A DNA stretch of 64,000 bases from Paenisporosarcina sp050269735 (GCF_050269735.1 NZ_JBNNIX010000002.1:310001-374000); one strand, 5' to 3'; counted from the first letter of the stretch, positions 51,287-61,058 are shown. Notes: generated from the letters alone by a model not told the origin. Numbers and translations are program-made.

Positions 51287-52747
51287 TTATGCTTTTTTAT
51301 ATCGCAATACTGGTGTACGTGCAGCTTTTGTCTCGTCTAGACGTTTAATAACCGTCGTATGAGGAGCTTGTTGCACGATTTCTGGTGTTTCTTCAACTTC
51401 TTTGGCAATTTGGATCATCGCATCGATGAACGCATCCAATGTTTCTTTGGATTCCGTTTCTGTCGGTTCGATCATCATCCCCTCTTCCACATTCAATGGG
51501 AAGTAGATTGTTGGCGGATGGTATCCGAAGTCAAGCAGGCGTTTTGCCATATCCAACGTACGTACGCCCAATTTCTTCTGACGGCGACCACTTAACACAA
51601 ATTCATGTTTGCAATGACGGTCATACGGTAAATCGAAGTGAGGTTGCAGGCGACGCATCATATAGTTTGCATTCAGTACCGCATATTCTGTTACAGCTTT
51701 CAATCCGTCTGGACCCATTGAACGGATGTACGTATAGGCACGTACATTGATTCCGAAGTTACCATAGAAAGGTTTCACTCGACCGATTGATTGTGGACGA
51801 TTGTAATCGAAGTGGTATCCTTCTTCTGTTTTCACGAGCACAGGTTTTGGTAAGAATGGGATCAAGTCTTTCTTCACGCCAACAGGGCCAGATCCAGGTC
51901 CACCGCCACCATGTGGTCCTGTGAATGTTTTATGCAAGTTTAAATGAACACAGTCGAAGCCCATATCTCCTGGACGTGCTTTAGACATAACTGCATTTAA
52001 GTTTGCACCATCATAGTACAACTTCCCGCCAACACCATGAATAATTGCAGCCATTTCTAAAATGTTTTCTTCAAATAATCCTAAAGTATTCGGATTCGTC
52101 AACATTAAAGCTGCTGTGTCGTCTCCAACTACTCGTTTTAGATCTTCTAAATCAACTAAGCCATTTTCGTCTGATTTCACTGTGATCGTATCAAATCCAG
52201 CAACTGTAGCTGATGCAGGATTTGTACCATGTGCGGAGTCAGGTACGATTACTTTTGTACGATGTGTATCCCCATTTGCTTCATGGAAAGCACGAATCAT
52301 CATAAGAGCTGTCCACTCACCATGAGCACCTGCAGCCGGTTGAAGGGTTAAATCATCCATTCCCGTAATCTCAATCAAATGTTCTTGTAGGTCATACATT
52401 AATTCCATTGCACCTTGAACAGTATCTTCGTCCTGAAGTGGATGAATATTCGCGAATCCTGGGAAACGCGCTACTGATTCATTGATTTTCGGATTGTATT
52501 TCATTGTACAAGAACCCAGTGGATAGAATCCTGAATCGACACCATGATTACGTTTGGAAAGGGCTGTATAGTGACGCATAATGTCCAATTCCGATACTTC
52601 CGGTAGCTCTGCTGCTTCTTCGCGAAGCAAGCCTTCTGGCAATAGTGTTGATAAATCGACTTCAGGAATATCAAGTTCCGGTAAGCTGTAACCCACGCGG
52701 CCCTCTTTCGTCATTTCAAAAATTAGTGGTTGGTTATCTTTATGCAC
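51287..52747 (-). CDS. gcvPB: Glycine dehydrogenase (decarboxylating) subunit 2
   Basis: 486 residues from the GTG at 52747, overlapping the gcvPA stop (TAA 52740-52742). The PLP-binding NLHKTFTGPHGGGGPGSGPVG contains the Schiff-base Lys (about 275). With GcvPA it decarboxylates glycine and passes the aminomethyl group to lipoyl-GcvH. Confidence 0.97.
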   Translation of the reverse strand: MHKDNQPLIFEMTKEGRVGYSLPELDIPEVDLSTLLPEGLLREEAAELPEVSELDIMRHYTALSKRNHGVDSGFYPLGSCTMKYNPKINESVARFPGFANIHPLQDEDTVQGAMELMYDLQEHLIEITGMDDLTLQPAAGAHGEWTALMMIRAFHEANGDTHRTKVIVPDSAHGTNPASATVAGFDTITVKSDENGLVDLEDLKRVVGDDTAALMLTNPNTLGLFEENILEMAAIIHGVGGKLYYDGANLNAVMSKARPGDMGFDCVHLNLHKTFTGPHGGGGPGSGPVGVKKDLIPFLPKPVLVKTEEGYHFDYNRPQSIGRVKPFYGNFGINVRAYTYIRSMGPDGLKAVTEYAVLNANYMMRRLQPHFDLPYDRHCKHEFVLSGRRQKKLGVRTLDMAKRLLDFGYHPPTIYFPLNVEEGMMIEPTETESKETLDAFIDAMIQIAKEVEETPEIVQQAPHTTVIKRLDETKAARTPVLRYKKA

Positions 52748-54086
52748 GGAAAGACCCCATTTCTTGCACAAGTGCATCGATTTCTTCTTTCGTCCGTTGT
52801 TCAGTTACAGCGATTAACGTATGACCTTCCAAGTTCTCATCAACTTTCCCTAAGTCGAATCCACCAAGAATGCCCTTATTAAACAACTCTTTATTTAGCG
52901 CTGTTATGGATGTTTTAACGTTGACAACGATTTCGTTGAAGTGTGGACCTTGGTACACCACTTCAAACCCTGCCGCTTCAAATGCTTTCTTCGCATAGTT
53001 TGTTTTAAGGATATTTTGAGTGGCAATTTCCTGCACACCTTTTTTCCCAAGTGCTGTCATTGCTACTGAAGCTGCAAGAGCATTTAACGCTTGGTTTGAG
53101 CAAATGTTAGAAGTCGCTTTGTCACGACGAATATGTTGCTCACGCGCTTGTAAGGTCAAAACAAAACCTCGACGGCCAACTTCATCCGTTGTTTCACCTA
53201 CTAAACGACCTGGAACTTTACGCATCAATTTAGTCGTAACCGCAAAATAACCACAGTGTGGTCCACCGAACGATTCCGAGATTCCGAATGGCTGCGCATC
53301 CCCTACAACAATATCTGCGCCAAGTTTACCTGGGGAAGTCAAAATTCCAAGTGCCAATGGATTAGAAGAAACTACCATCAAAGCTTTAGCTTCGTGTGTG
53401 ACTGCTTCCACTTTGCGCAGGTCTTCAACTTGACCGTAAAAGTTAGGATATTGAACAAGAACCGCTGCTGTATTGTCGTCAATCATTTCGTTTAATGCAT
53501 CAATATCTGTAACGCCGTCTTTCGTCGGAACTTGAACAACTTCAATCGACTGTCCCAACGCGTACATACGAACCACATCTTGAGATTCGGGATTAACCGC
53601 ACCAGAAATAAGAAGCTTTTTACGTTTTGTATGACCAGCTGCTAGCATCCCTGCCTCTGCAAGTGCTGTTCCACCGTCATACATGGAAGAGTTTGCTAGA
53701 TCCATTCCTGTCAATTCACAAATCATTGTCTGGAATTCAAAAATGGCCTGTAGTTCACCTTGTGAAATTTCCGGCTGATAAGGCGTGTAAGCTGTATAGA
53801 ATTCCGAGCGTGAAATCACATGGTCTACAATAATTGGTTTATAGTGATCGTAAACACCAGCACCTAAAAATGATGCATATGCTTTATTGTCCGCATTTTT
53901 CGCAGCCATCTGAGACAACTCTTTTAATAAAGAAGACTCTGATTTGGCCGGTTTAATTTGATATTGTCCTTGGAAACGAACTTTTTCTGGAATGTCCGAA
54001 AACAGCTCATCTATAGAAGAAACACCAATTGTATCCAACATTTCTTTTTGATCTTGTTCCGTCATAGGCAAGTAACGATGTTTCAT
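52740..54086 (-). CDS. gcvPA: Glycine dehydrogenase (decarboxylating) subunit 1
   Basis: 448 residues from ATG 54086 (MKHRYLPMTEQDQKEMLDTI), same length as in B. subtilis; AGAGGTC lies upstream. GDAQPFGISESFGGPHCGYFA and RREQ-like REQHIRRDKATSNICSNQAL are conserved. Partner of GcvPB. Confidence 0.97.
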   Translation of the reverse strand: MKHRYLPMTEQDQKEMLDTIGVSSIDELFSDIPEKVRFQGQYQIKPAKSESSLLKELSQMAAKNADNKAYASFLGAGVYDHYKPIIVDHVISRSEFYTAYTPYQPEISQGELQAIFEFQTMICELTGMDLANSSMYDGGTALAEAGMLAAGHTKRKKLLISGAVNPESQDVVRMYALGQSIEVVQVPTKDGVTDIDALNEMIDDNTAAVLVQYPNFYGQVEDLRKVEAVTHEAKALMVVSSNPLALGILTSPGKLGADIVVGDAQPFGISESFGGPHCGYFAVTTKLMRKVPGRLVGETTDEVGRRGFVLTLQAREQHIRRDKATSNICSNQALNALAASVAMTALGKKGVQEIATQNILKTNYAKKAFEAAGFEVVYQGPHFNEIVVNVKTSITALNKELFNKGILGGFDLGKVDENLEGHTLIAVTEQRTKEEIDALVQEMGSFRA

Positions 54087-54110
54087 TGGGTCATGACCTC
54101 TTTCCAACAA

Positions 54111-55214
54111 TTATTTTTGGCGTTTATAAAACGGAGTTGCCACAGTAACAGCCTTTAACCGCTTGCCGCGAATCTCCACTTCAACTTCAGTTCCAAGCTC
54201 AGTAAATTTACTGACAATCAACCCTAATCCGATATTTTTCTTCAGCGTGGGAGATTGTGTACCAGTAGTAACTTCCCCGATCACTTCATCATCTTTAATA
54301 ATCTTATATCCATGTCTTGGTATACCTTTGTCAATCATTTCCAAGCCAACTAACTTACGTGGTACACCTGCTTCTTTTTGCCCTACAAGTGCTTTTTGAC
54401 CAATAAAGTCATCTTCTTTTTTCAATTTCACAGCAAAACCGATACCTGCCTCAAGCGGTGAAATATCTCTAGAAAGTTCTTGACCGTAAAGAGCTAAACA
54501 AGATTCAAAACGAAGAGTATCGCGAGATCCCAGACCACAAGGAAGTACACCGTCTTCTTTTCCTTCTTCAAGGATCAAGTCCCATAAAGCGATGATGGAT
54601 TCAGGAGTAGCGTAAATCTCAAAGCCATCTTCACCTGTATAGCCTGTACGTGAAACCAAAGCTTCGTAATCTCCAATTTTCACATCCGTTTTGAACTTGA
54701 AGAAACCTATTTCACTTAAATCTTCTTTTGTCAGACATTGTAGAACTTTTTCTGCAAGTGGTCCTTGCAACGCAAGTTGACCATATGAATCTGAAACATT
54801 ATGTACAGTCGTGTCACCAATCATAAACTTTGTCATCCACTCAAAATCTTTTTCGATATTTGAAGCATTGACTACCAGCAAATAATCATTTTGATCGACT
54901 TTATAAACAAGTAAATCGTCGACAGTTCCACCGTCTTCGTAGCACATCGCACTATATTGAGCTTGGCCGTTTTGAAGCTTAGAAACGTCGTTTGTCAGTA
55001 ATTTTTGTAGATAGGACAAGCTGTCTTCACCACGAACGATAATTTCACCCATATGTGATACATCAAATAATCCCGCTTTTGTACGTACTGCTTCATGTTC
55101 TTCTTTTATACTGGAGAATTGAACAGGTAGTTCCCATCCGCCAAAATCAATCGTTTTGCCACCGTATGTTTTGTATGAATTAAATAACGGAGTGCGTTTT
55201 AAATTTTCTGACAA
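54111..55214 (-). CDS. gcvT: Aminomethyltransferase (T protein)
   Basis: 367 residues from the TTG at 55214 (MSENLKRTPLFNSYKTYGGK); GAGGAGG lies eight bases before it. Conserved GLFDVSHMGEI and CGLGSRDTLRFE bind folate and glycine carrier. It releases ammonia and forms methylene-THF. First gene behind the glycine riboswitch. Confidence 0.96.
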   Translation of the reverse strand: MSENLKRTPLFNSYKTYGGKTIDFGGWELPVQFSSIKEEHEAVRTKAGLFDVSHMGEIIVRGEDSLSYLQKLLTNDVSKLQNGQAQYSAMCYEDGGTVDDLLVYKVDQNDYLLVVNASNIEKDFEWMTKFMIGDTTVHNVSDSYGQLALQGPLAEKVLQCLTKEDLSEIGFFKFKTDVKIGDYEALVSRTGYTGEDGFEIYATPESIIALWDLILEEGKEDGVLPCGLGSRDTLRFESCLALYGQELSRDISPLEAGIGFAVKLKKEDDFIGQKALVGQKEAGVPRKLVGLEMIDKGIPRHGYKIIKDDEVIGEVTTGTQSPTLKKNIGLGLIVSKFTELGTEVEVEIRGKRLKAVTVATPFYKRQK

Positions 55215-55321
55215 TTCATTTTCCTCCTCTTCACTTAAAAAGCAACTGTTCTCTTTCGGGAGAAACATTTCCCCCAATTTTTCTTAAGAAATGATTGAAA
55301 TCAAGCAAACTTATTTTTACA

Positions 55322-55365
55322 CAAAAAAGGACAGAGAATCCCCTTTATGTGAGAATTCTCTGTCC
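55322..55365 (-). terminator. Riboswitch-linked terminator in front of gcvT
   Basis: Minus strand GGACAGAGAATTC pairs with its complement (12 bp) around ACATAAAGG, then TTTTTTGTG. The 5' half overlaps the last part of the second aptamer, so glycine binding would disrupt it and switch the operon on. Confidence 0.85.
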
Positions 55366-55525
55366 TGGCACCTGAAAGTTTACCTGAAATCGGCTTTCCT
55401 CTTTGGTAGCTATAAGATTCAATAGCGTTCTCCAGAGATGCGTCCTATACGAGTCTTGTTTACCTGAGAGATTCGTAGCTTCTACTTGCTCCTTCGGCGA
55501 CGCGACTGGCGCGTTCTCTCCCCGT
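55366..55525 (-). ncRNA. Tandem glycine riboswitch
   Basis: Two aptamers on the minus strand. First: GGAGAGAACGCG...GCCGAAGGAGCAA...AATCTCTCAGGTAAA...GGACGCATCTCTGGAG. Second: ...ACCAAAGAGGAAAGCC...TTCAGGTAAA...GGTGCCAGGACAGAG. These blocks are the conserved core of glycine riboswitches, which bind glycine cooperatively and control gcv operons. It stands 150 bp before gcvT. Confidence 0.93.
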
Positions 55526-55675
55526 ATATTCATCCGCCCAAAACATCCGTTTTGGCATATTAAGAAATCAATGTACAAAAGCGTGTATCGCTTTGTGTAT
55601 ATCCTAACATTGATTCTAAGTAAGCGCAATCTATTTTGCGTTTACACTCCAAACACGAACAATAATTAAATCAAA

Positions 55676-56194
55676 CTAAAAATCGTTCGATTTTAGACGA
55701 TTAACTTGAAATGCAGCATATTCAGTTATCTGTCTTAACGAGCGTCCTTCAGTTCTTATTGTAATATGTGCGGTTGCTTTATAATGACGCTTTCGCATCG
55801 TGTACAACGCTTCCAACGCTTCTTTTGTGGATGACTGTACAATAGGTCTGTTAACATCTCGATGAACTCGTTTCCAGATATCAGCAAACGTTGCATCCAA
55901 AAACAATACAAGGCCGGTCTGTCGCATGAGTTTGCTATTGCTCGGGTTGACAGCTACCCCTCCCCCAGTCGATACGATACACCACTCATCTCGAAACGTT
56001 TTAAGGAATTCATGTTCTTGTTGACGGAAAAAAGATTCACCATGTCTCTCGAAAATTTCAGGAATGGTCATTCCCATTTTTTTTACTATCTCCTGATCCA
56101 TGTCGTAATAAGGAATTTTTAGCAAAAAGCTCAAACGTCGTCCGATCGCACTTTTTCCTGATCCCATGAAACCAATTAAATAAATTTTTTTCAT
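55676..56194 (-). CDS. aroK: Shikimate kinase
   Basis: 172 residues. P-loop GFMGSGKSAIGRRLS, DMDQEIVKKMGMTIPEIF and GGGVAVNP shikimate-binding motifs identify it. It phosphorylates shikimate; it follows the comG operon on the same strand. Confidence 0.96.
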   Translation of the reverse strand: MKKIYLIGFMGSGKSAIGRRLSFLLKIPYYDMDQEIVKKMGMTIPEIFERHGESFFRQQEHEFLKTFRDEWCIVSTGGGVAVNPSNSKLMRQTGLVLFLDATFADIWKRVHRDVNRPIVQSSTKEALEALYTMRKRHYKATAHITIRTEGRSLRQITEYAAFQVNRLKSNDF

Positions 56195-56245
56195 ATCCCT
56201 ACCCCGCTCATTTCACTCCAAATCATCACAAAACGACTACTATCG

Positions 56246-56425
56246 CTAATTTTCCATTTTTATAATAGTAGCAGAAATATAATGACTTTCCAACATTTCA
56301 TAGATATTCATCTGCGATATGTAAGAAGTAGTAAAGTAAAGCAGTATGCCGGACACAACAAATAATAAAACGATGGCTACAGGAAGTAAAAATCCGGACT
56401 CATTCCTGGGACAAATAAACTTCAT
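56246..56425 (-). CDS. comGG: ComGG minor pseudopilin (short)
   Basis: 59 residues from ATG 56425 (GAGG upstream), starting MKFICPRNESGFLLPVAIVL with type-IV-pilin-like Gly-Phe and hydrophobic helix. B. subtilis ComGG is about twice as long; the C-terminal half is missing here. Assigned by position after comGF. Confidence 0.65.
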   Translation of the reverse strand: MKFICPRNESGFLLPVAIVLLFVVSGILLYFTTSYISQMNIYEMLESHYISATIIKMEN

Positions 56426-56840
56426 AAACTCGCGCCTCTTTTCGTCCATTCGCAAACTCAGCGTCGATAAATACTTGATCACCCAAAACTTGAAATTTAC
56501 AATTTCTTACTCCAATTAACATAGGCTCATGTCCTAAACGGTTTCTCTGCTTTCGAATTAGCGACTGATAACATTCAATGTCATATTCAGCACCATCTTT
56601 TACAAACCTTATTCCCGTCTGGTTAATTTGTTCTTCAATCGCTGTCACACCAAAAAGATTATTTTCGATTTCTGATGAAACCAATTCCCATTCAAGTGGT
56701 TCCGTTTGAAAAAAATGCTTCTCGACTTGTTTAAACCAAACTGAATAGAGCAATAGGAGTTGAGAAAATAATAGGAGGACCATTAATTGAAGAATAGCAT
56801 CCACAAATGTGTAACCTTCTTGAGTCAATACATTTCGCAT
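56400..56840 (-). CDS. comGF: ComGF minor pseudopilin
   Basis: 146 residues. Prepilin-type start QEGYTFVDAILQLMVLLLF, then an extracellular domain with CYQSLIRKQRNRLGHEPMLIGVRNCKF (disulphide-type cysteines). Overlaps comGG and comGE. Confidence 0.85.
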   Translation of the reverse strand: MRNVLTQEGYTFVDAILQLMVLLLFSQLLLLYSVWFKQVEKHFFQTEPLEWELVSSEIENNLFGVTAIEEQINQTGIRFVKDGAEYDIECYQSLIRKQRNRLGHEPMLIGVRNCKFQVLGDQVFIDAEFANGRKEARVYEVYLSQE

Positions 56841-57124
56841 GATTCTTTTAGCTCTTCAAATAAATAATAGCGAACACATAGAGTAGGCTCCGACCAATGC
56901 CAGGAGTAAGGCATATTTTCTAGAAAAATTTCACCGGATACATCCCCTTTTCTAATCTTAGTCGCCGCTTGATTTTTAGCAACCGCAACATGTAATGCAA
57001 CTTTCTTTTCCGCTAAATTAAACATCATTTGATTTGCCAATGGCAATAATGTACCAAACACCAAAAATAGTATGCTTAGCGTTAGAATCATTTCAACGAA
57101 TGAAAACCCTTTCTCATTGTTCAA
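56825..57124 (-). CDS. comGE: ComGE minor pseudopilin
   Basis: 99 residues; EKGFSFVEMILTLSILFLVFGTLLPL is a prepilin peptidase site and helix. Overlaps comGD stop and comGF start. Confidence 0.85.
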   Translation of the reverse strand: MNNEKGFSFVEMILTLSILFLVFGTLLPLANQMMFNLAEKKVALHVAVAKNQAATKIRKGDVSGEIFLENMPYSWHWSEPTLCVRYYLFEELKESCEMY

Positions 57125-57548
57125 GGATCATCCGTCCTTTCCCAATATATATCCGTACAATCTTTATTCCACCAGGTGTCACAAACGAAATCGTCCCGAA
57201 TTTTTCAACGGTTCCATTCGGTAAATAGGCCAGCTCCTTTAAGGTGCTGCTCGAAGATAATGTGTATCCTACCGGTAATTTCCTCTCAAAAAGAGGTTCA
57301 TATAGTGATTTTCTTCCTATATACCGAGTTCCTCCAGCATCGAAAATCAGTTTCATGTACCTCTGTTCTTCCGTTGCCTTCAATTGTATGTGCATCGCAT
57401 CCAGCTTCAGTTGGTTATAAAACAGATCGAAAGTATGCTTTTCCACATATCGATTTTTCACATATAGTGCACTCGAACTGATGACCAGTACAATGGCTAA
57501 CACAAGCAACAACTCAATCAGAGAATAACCTTTTTGATCAAGAGACAT
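57114..57548 (-). CDS. comGD: ComGD minor pseudopilin
   Basis: 144 residues from ATG 57548 (MSLDQKGYSLIELLLVLAIV), overlapping comGC. QKGYSLIE is the prepilin peptidase site. Includes a C-terminal GTISFVTPGGIKIVRIYIGKG region typical of ComGD. Confidence 0.87.
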   Translation of the reverse strand: MSLDQKGYSLIELLLVLAIVLVISSSALYVKNRYVEKHTFDLFYNQLKLDAMHIQLKATEEQRYMKLIFDAGGTRYIGRKSLYEPLFERKLPVGYTLSSSSTLKELAYLPNGTVEKFGTISFVTPGGIKIVRIYIGKGRMILEQ

Positions 57549-57873
57549 CTTCCGGTTCCGTTGGAGATTCCGAAACAAGTCCAGTAGTTGCATCGATTTG
57601 AATCGATTTACCATTTGGACAGGTCGTTTCTCCTTCGTTTAAATAACCACTCGTCGTTAACTCGACAATTGTTGGAATGGATTTTTCATCAATCCGATAT
57701 GCCTCCACCTGTCCTTGAACCATTTTTATATAGGCTTCGCACCCTTTTTCATCAATTGTCGCGGAATGCTTGGTTACATTCGGAATTGCGATTAAGATCA
57801 ACACGGAAATAATAAGTAAAACGACCATCATTTCAATTAAAGTGAATCCTTTTTGCCACTTAATTTTTTTCAT
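57538..57873 (-). CDS. comGC: ComGC major pseudopilin
   Basis: 111 residues. QKGFTLIEMMVVLLIISVLILIAIPNV is the conserved pilin N-terminus processed by ComC. Two cysteines (CEAYIKMVQGQVEAY, ETTCPNG) form the stabilising disulphide. Builds the competence pseudopilus for DNA uptake. Confidence 0.95.
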   Translation of the reverse strand: MKKIKWQKGFTLIEMMVVLLIISVLILIAIPNVTKHSATIDEKGCEAYIKMVQGQVEAYRIDEKSIPTIVELTTSGYLNEGETTCPNGKSIQIDATTGLVSESPTEPEDVS

Positions 57874-57888
57874 TGCTGTTTCCTCCTA

Positions 57889-58953
57889 TTAAATAAAATC
57901 GATCATGCCGTATACAGGCAACAATATGGATAAATAAGCGGCTAAAATACAAATTGCCAACACTCCAAATAGTACAGGTTGGACAAAAGATAGAGATTTC
58001 GTAAGGGCCGCTTCTGTTTGTTCATTCAATAACTCACTATATATCAATAATTCCCTGTCTAGATGGCCACTGATCTCTCCGTGTGAAATGTATGTAGGAA
58101 AATCATCTAAAAAACATTCTGCTATCTGCACCGCATGTTTTAATGAATCCCCCATTAAAATAGATGTGTATATACTCTCAGAGATCACTTGCAGGTAAGG
58201 TTGATAATTTTGACTTTTCAGTACATCCAGTGCATGTTGCAACGATAACCCACTGGCTAATAATGTCCCAAGCTCCTGTGCAAAATTCTTCGTCCAAAAT
58301 AATTTCATCCATTTGGAGAGGATTGGTAACTTCAATAAGATCGTTAATTGATGTTTATATGAATTTCTTTGAATGAACCATCTAGAAATAAACGCAATAA
58401 AAATGACTAATACACTCAATATGACTAAGACATCCGGTAAATGCAGCAGGAGGTTTGTCCAATTCATCGATGATGAAGATGTAGACTTCTGTCTGGAATC
58501 GGCAAGCATCTGCATATTCGGCAGAAAATAAATACGAAACGCCAAAAACAAACCCGCTAGCATACAAAATAAAAACACCGGATAGACAACCACTTTTTTC
58601 AAGCTTGCTTTTGCTCTGTCCAACATCGCAATATGTGTATGAAGGCTTTGTAATGCTTGATGTAATTTACCATGTGACTCCGACATTTGAATGGATAGTA
58701 AATAACTACGGGGAATCCCCAATGTCATTAACAAAGTAGTGACCCCTTCCCCATTTTTCAAATGGACCTCCAAGGTATTATTTGCTTCTTCACTCGCTTT
58801 CACATGATGTGGTAAAAGCATCACCAACGAATCATAAAACGTGTAGCCTTCAGACAAAAGTGTAGATAGTCTTTTAATGAACTGAGCTTGTTTTTTCTTC
58901 GGTATATGACTTCTCTTTTCTTCAATACGTGACGGGGGAAACTTGAATGACAC
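57889..58953 (-). CDS. comGB: ComGB membrane protein of the competence pilus
   Basis: 354 residues, GspF/PilC family polytopic membrane protein with two tandem domains (LNKGEGVTTLLMTLGIPRSYL, then LSLQHALDVLKSQNYQPYLQ). It anchors the ATPase at the membrane. Starts inside comGA. Confidence 0.93.
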   Translation of the reverse strand: MSFKFPPSRIEEKRSHIPKKKQAQFIKRLSTLLSEGYTFYDSLVMLLPHHVKASEEANNTLEVHLKNGEGVTTLLMTLGIPRSYLLSIQMSESHGKLHQALQSLHTHIAMLDRAKASLKKVVVYPVFLFCMLAGLFLAFRIYFLPNMQMLADSRQKSTSSSSMNWTNLLLHLPDVLVILSVLVIFIAFISRWFIQRNSYKHQLTILLKLPILSKWMKLFWTKNFAQELGTLLASGLSLQHALDVLKSQNYQPYLQVISESIYTSILMGDSLKHAVQIAECFLDDFPTYISHGEISGHLDRELLIYSELLNEQTEAALTKSLSFVQPVLFGVLAICILAAYLSILLPVYGMIDFI

Positions 58954-59977
58954 CTAGTTTCACTCCTCGCTCATATTGATTAGAAAGCGTATTCTCAAAG
59001 GGCATAGAGAAATTTTCACCTGTCTTAATCGATACAATCGCTTGCTCAAGAACTTGGCCATGCAGAATTTCATATAAAGAAGAACGGTTCGATGTAACGC
59101 GGTCGCCTTCCCGTTCAGAGGACGAAATGACAAGTTGTTGACTTGTAATTCCGAGAATTGCTTGTTGCAAGTCATCAATGGGAATACCTAAATCCATTAA
59201 TCGATAAAGACATCCTAGTGGATTTTTAGCATGTAAAGTCGTTATGACAAGGTGTCCTGTCAAAGAAGCTCGAACAGCTGCTTGCGCTGTTTCGGCATCT
59301 CGAATTTCACCTATCATAATGACATCAGGAGAATGCCGTAATATCGCTTTTAATCCGGACGCATACGAAATGCCTGAGCGTTCATTCACTTGGATTTGAA
59401 GCAAGTGAGATTGGCTGTTTTCTACTGGGTCTTCTAAGGAAATCACATGCCGATTCAATTGATGTGCACTATAACTCGTAAGGGAATACATAGTTGTGGT
59501 TTTCCCACAGCCCGTCGGACCAGTTATGCAAATCAACCCTTGACGGCTTAGCATCAACTCATGGAGTAGTTGTGCTGTTTCCTGAAATAGAGCAAGTTCT
59601 TGCAGTGGTTTGGAATCGTCATGTAACTGTACCCTAATAACTAAACTTTCTTTATTTTGTACAGAAGGTAATGTTGAAACGCGAAAGGAGCATTGCTTGG
59701 AATTGAAGATTTGTTGAAATGAACCGCTTTGGGGTTTTCGTTTTTCACTGATGTCGAGAGAGGATAAAAACTTGAAGTAAGAAATCATGCGATCCCCGAT
59801 GTCCAGGTGAAGCTTACCTGCAGGAACCAGTTTTGTGTGTAAGCGAAAATAGATTGTATATAATCCGGAAGCTGGAATTAAATGAATATCGGAAGCGCGT
59901 GCCAGAACAGCTCGATTTATCAACTCTTCGCTTTTCTGTTCAATAATATTCTGTAATTCAGTCATGTGTAATACCAT
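58922..59977 (-). CDS. comGA: ComGA secretion ATPase
   Basis: 351 residues, GspE family traffic ATPase with Walker A ICITGPTGCGKTTTMYSL (about 140), aspartate box VISLEDPVE and Walker B PDVIMIGEIRDAETA. It powers assembly of the transformation pilus. First gene of the comG operon. Confidence 0.95.
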   Translation of the reverse strand: MVLHMTELQNIIEQKSEELINRAVLARASDIHLIPASGLYTIYFRLHTKLVPAGKLHLDIGDRMISYFKFLSSLDISEKRKPQSGSFQQIFNSKQCSFRVSTLPSVQNKESLVIRVQLHDDSKPLQELALFQETAQLLHELMLSRQGLICITGPTGCGKTTTMYSLTSYSAHQLNRHVISLEDPVENSQSHLLQIQVNERSGISYASGLKAILRHSPDVIMIGEIRDAETAQAAVRASLTGHLVITTLHAKNPLGCLYRLMDLGIPIDDLQQAILGITSQQLVISSSEREGDRVTSNRSSLYEILHGQVLEQAIVSIKTGENFSMPFENTLSNQYERGVKLGVIQVSPVTY

Positions 59978-60058
59978 TCACCCTTAACAGGTTAGGACCG
60001 CTCATACCCTGTTCTATGGATTATAAAGTCTTTATGAAATAAATTAAATACTTTGCCC

Positions 60059-60103
60059 CAAAATTAAAATTTCCCGCCTTTTAGAGCAGGAAATTTTAAT
60101 TTT
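60059..60103 (-). terminator. Terminator of mgsR
   Basis: Long stem AAAATTAAAATTTCC / GGAAATTTTAATTTT around GCCTTTTAGAGCA on the plus strand; the minus transcript of mgsR ends here. Confidence 0.75.
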
Positions 60104-60108
60104 GCCAC

Positions 60109-60486
60109 TTAAACTGCGTGGAATAATTTACTTTTGCGGCAAAAGGTCCCCAAATGTTCAGGTTGATACCCCACTACCAATTGTTTACCATCCGTAAGAA
60201 TCGGTCTTCTCAATAATTTAGGATTTTCCACAATTAATTCAACCACTTTTGATAAAGGCAAATCATTGATATCCAGATTCAGCTCTTTAAAGGATTGACT
60301 ACGAGTGGCCAATATTTCATCGAGACCTTCTGTTGTCAGTGACAAAAGAAAAGTGAGTTCTTCTACAGAAGGAGTTTGACGGAATAAATGTCTTTCTTCG
60401 AATTGAACTTGGTTCGAGATCAACCATTTTTTTGTTTTTCGACATGATGTACAAGACGGGTAAGTGTAAAATTTTAAATCAGCCAT
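60109..60486 (-). CDS. mgsR: Spx/MgsR family regulator (YqgZ)
   Basis: 125 residues, ArsC-fold with CxxC at residues 12-15 (YPSCTSCRKTKKW), the redox switch of Spx-type regulators that bind RNA polymerase. Between comGA and yqgY, exactly as mgsR in B. subtilis. The C-terminal LRRPILTDGKQLVVGYQPEHLGTF is conserved. Confidence 0.88.
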   Translation of the reverse strand: MADLKFYTYPSCTSCRKTKKWLISNQVQFEERHLFRQTPSVEELTFLLSLTTEGLDEILATRSQSFKELNLDINDLPLSKVVELIVENPKLLRRPILTDGKQLVVGYQPEHLGTFCRKSKLFHAV

Positions 60487-60696
60487 TTGAATCCCTCCAT
60501 TTTTCGTTTAATTTGTTATACAGAGTGTACAACATTTGTATAACTATTGTCATCTGAAAAGGGAGAAATATTCAATAATTTTTTAAATGTGATTTTTTTG
60601 GGACATACTTTATGGATCCGCATAAAATTTTTGACTCTTTTTAATTAAGAATTCACAACTTCCACTGTTCTGTCACATTCTAAAGACATTCTAGAG

Positions 60697-60726
60697 TTTA
60701 CATCTGGGAACCGAATCATCTATAAT
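60697..60726 (+). promoter_or_regulatory. Promoter of yqgY
   Basis: TTTACA (60697-60702) and TATAAT (60721-60726) with 18 bp spacing, 44 bp before the start. Confidence 0.6.
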
Positions 60727-60769
60727 GAGGTAGAGATTATTGTATAGTTGTAAAAGGAGGGGACTACTC

Positions 60770-61012
60770 ATGAACAATATGTATAAAGTGATGGGTTTCT
60801 GGACAGGAATTTTCGCAGTTATGTTTTATTTAGGTGATATGCATTCGGCATCATTATTATTTCTAGCAAACACTGGTCTATTTATTCTTTTAGGTTTCTT
60901 AAACCTCTCAGAACGTATGTACATTTACATCTTCGGAGCATATTTAACGGTGTTTTTTGCTGGCTTCACTTACTATACGACATTTATCCACGTACCTGGT
61001 GCTGGACACTAA
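60770..61012 (+). CDS. yqgY: YqgY-like membrane protein (DUF2626)
   Basis: 80 residues from ATG 60770 (AAAAGGAGGGG upstream), three membrane spans (YKVMGFWTGIFAVMFYLGDM, LLFLANTGLFILLGFLN, YIYIFGAYLTVFFAGFTYY). Matches YqgY in position and pattern. Function unknown. Confidence 0.85.
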   Translation: MNNMYKVMGFWTGIFAVMFYLGDMHSASLLFLANTGLFILLGFLNLSERMYIYIFGAYLTVFFAGFTYYTTFIHVPGAGH

Positions 61013-61021
61013 TCAAGCATA

Positions 61022-61058
61022 TAAAAAGACAGTCATTTCAAATGACTGTCTTTTTATT
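61022..61058 (+). terminator. Terminator of yqgY
   Basis: Perfect stem AAAAAGACAGTCATTT / AAATGACTGTCTTTTT with a short loop and T run. Confidence 0.9.

Noticed and set aside
55345..55629. Minus-strand protein frame of 94 codons
   Set aside because: It overlaps the glycine riboswitch and its terminator; RNA structure explains the sequence better than a protein.
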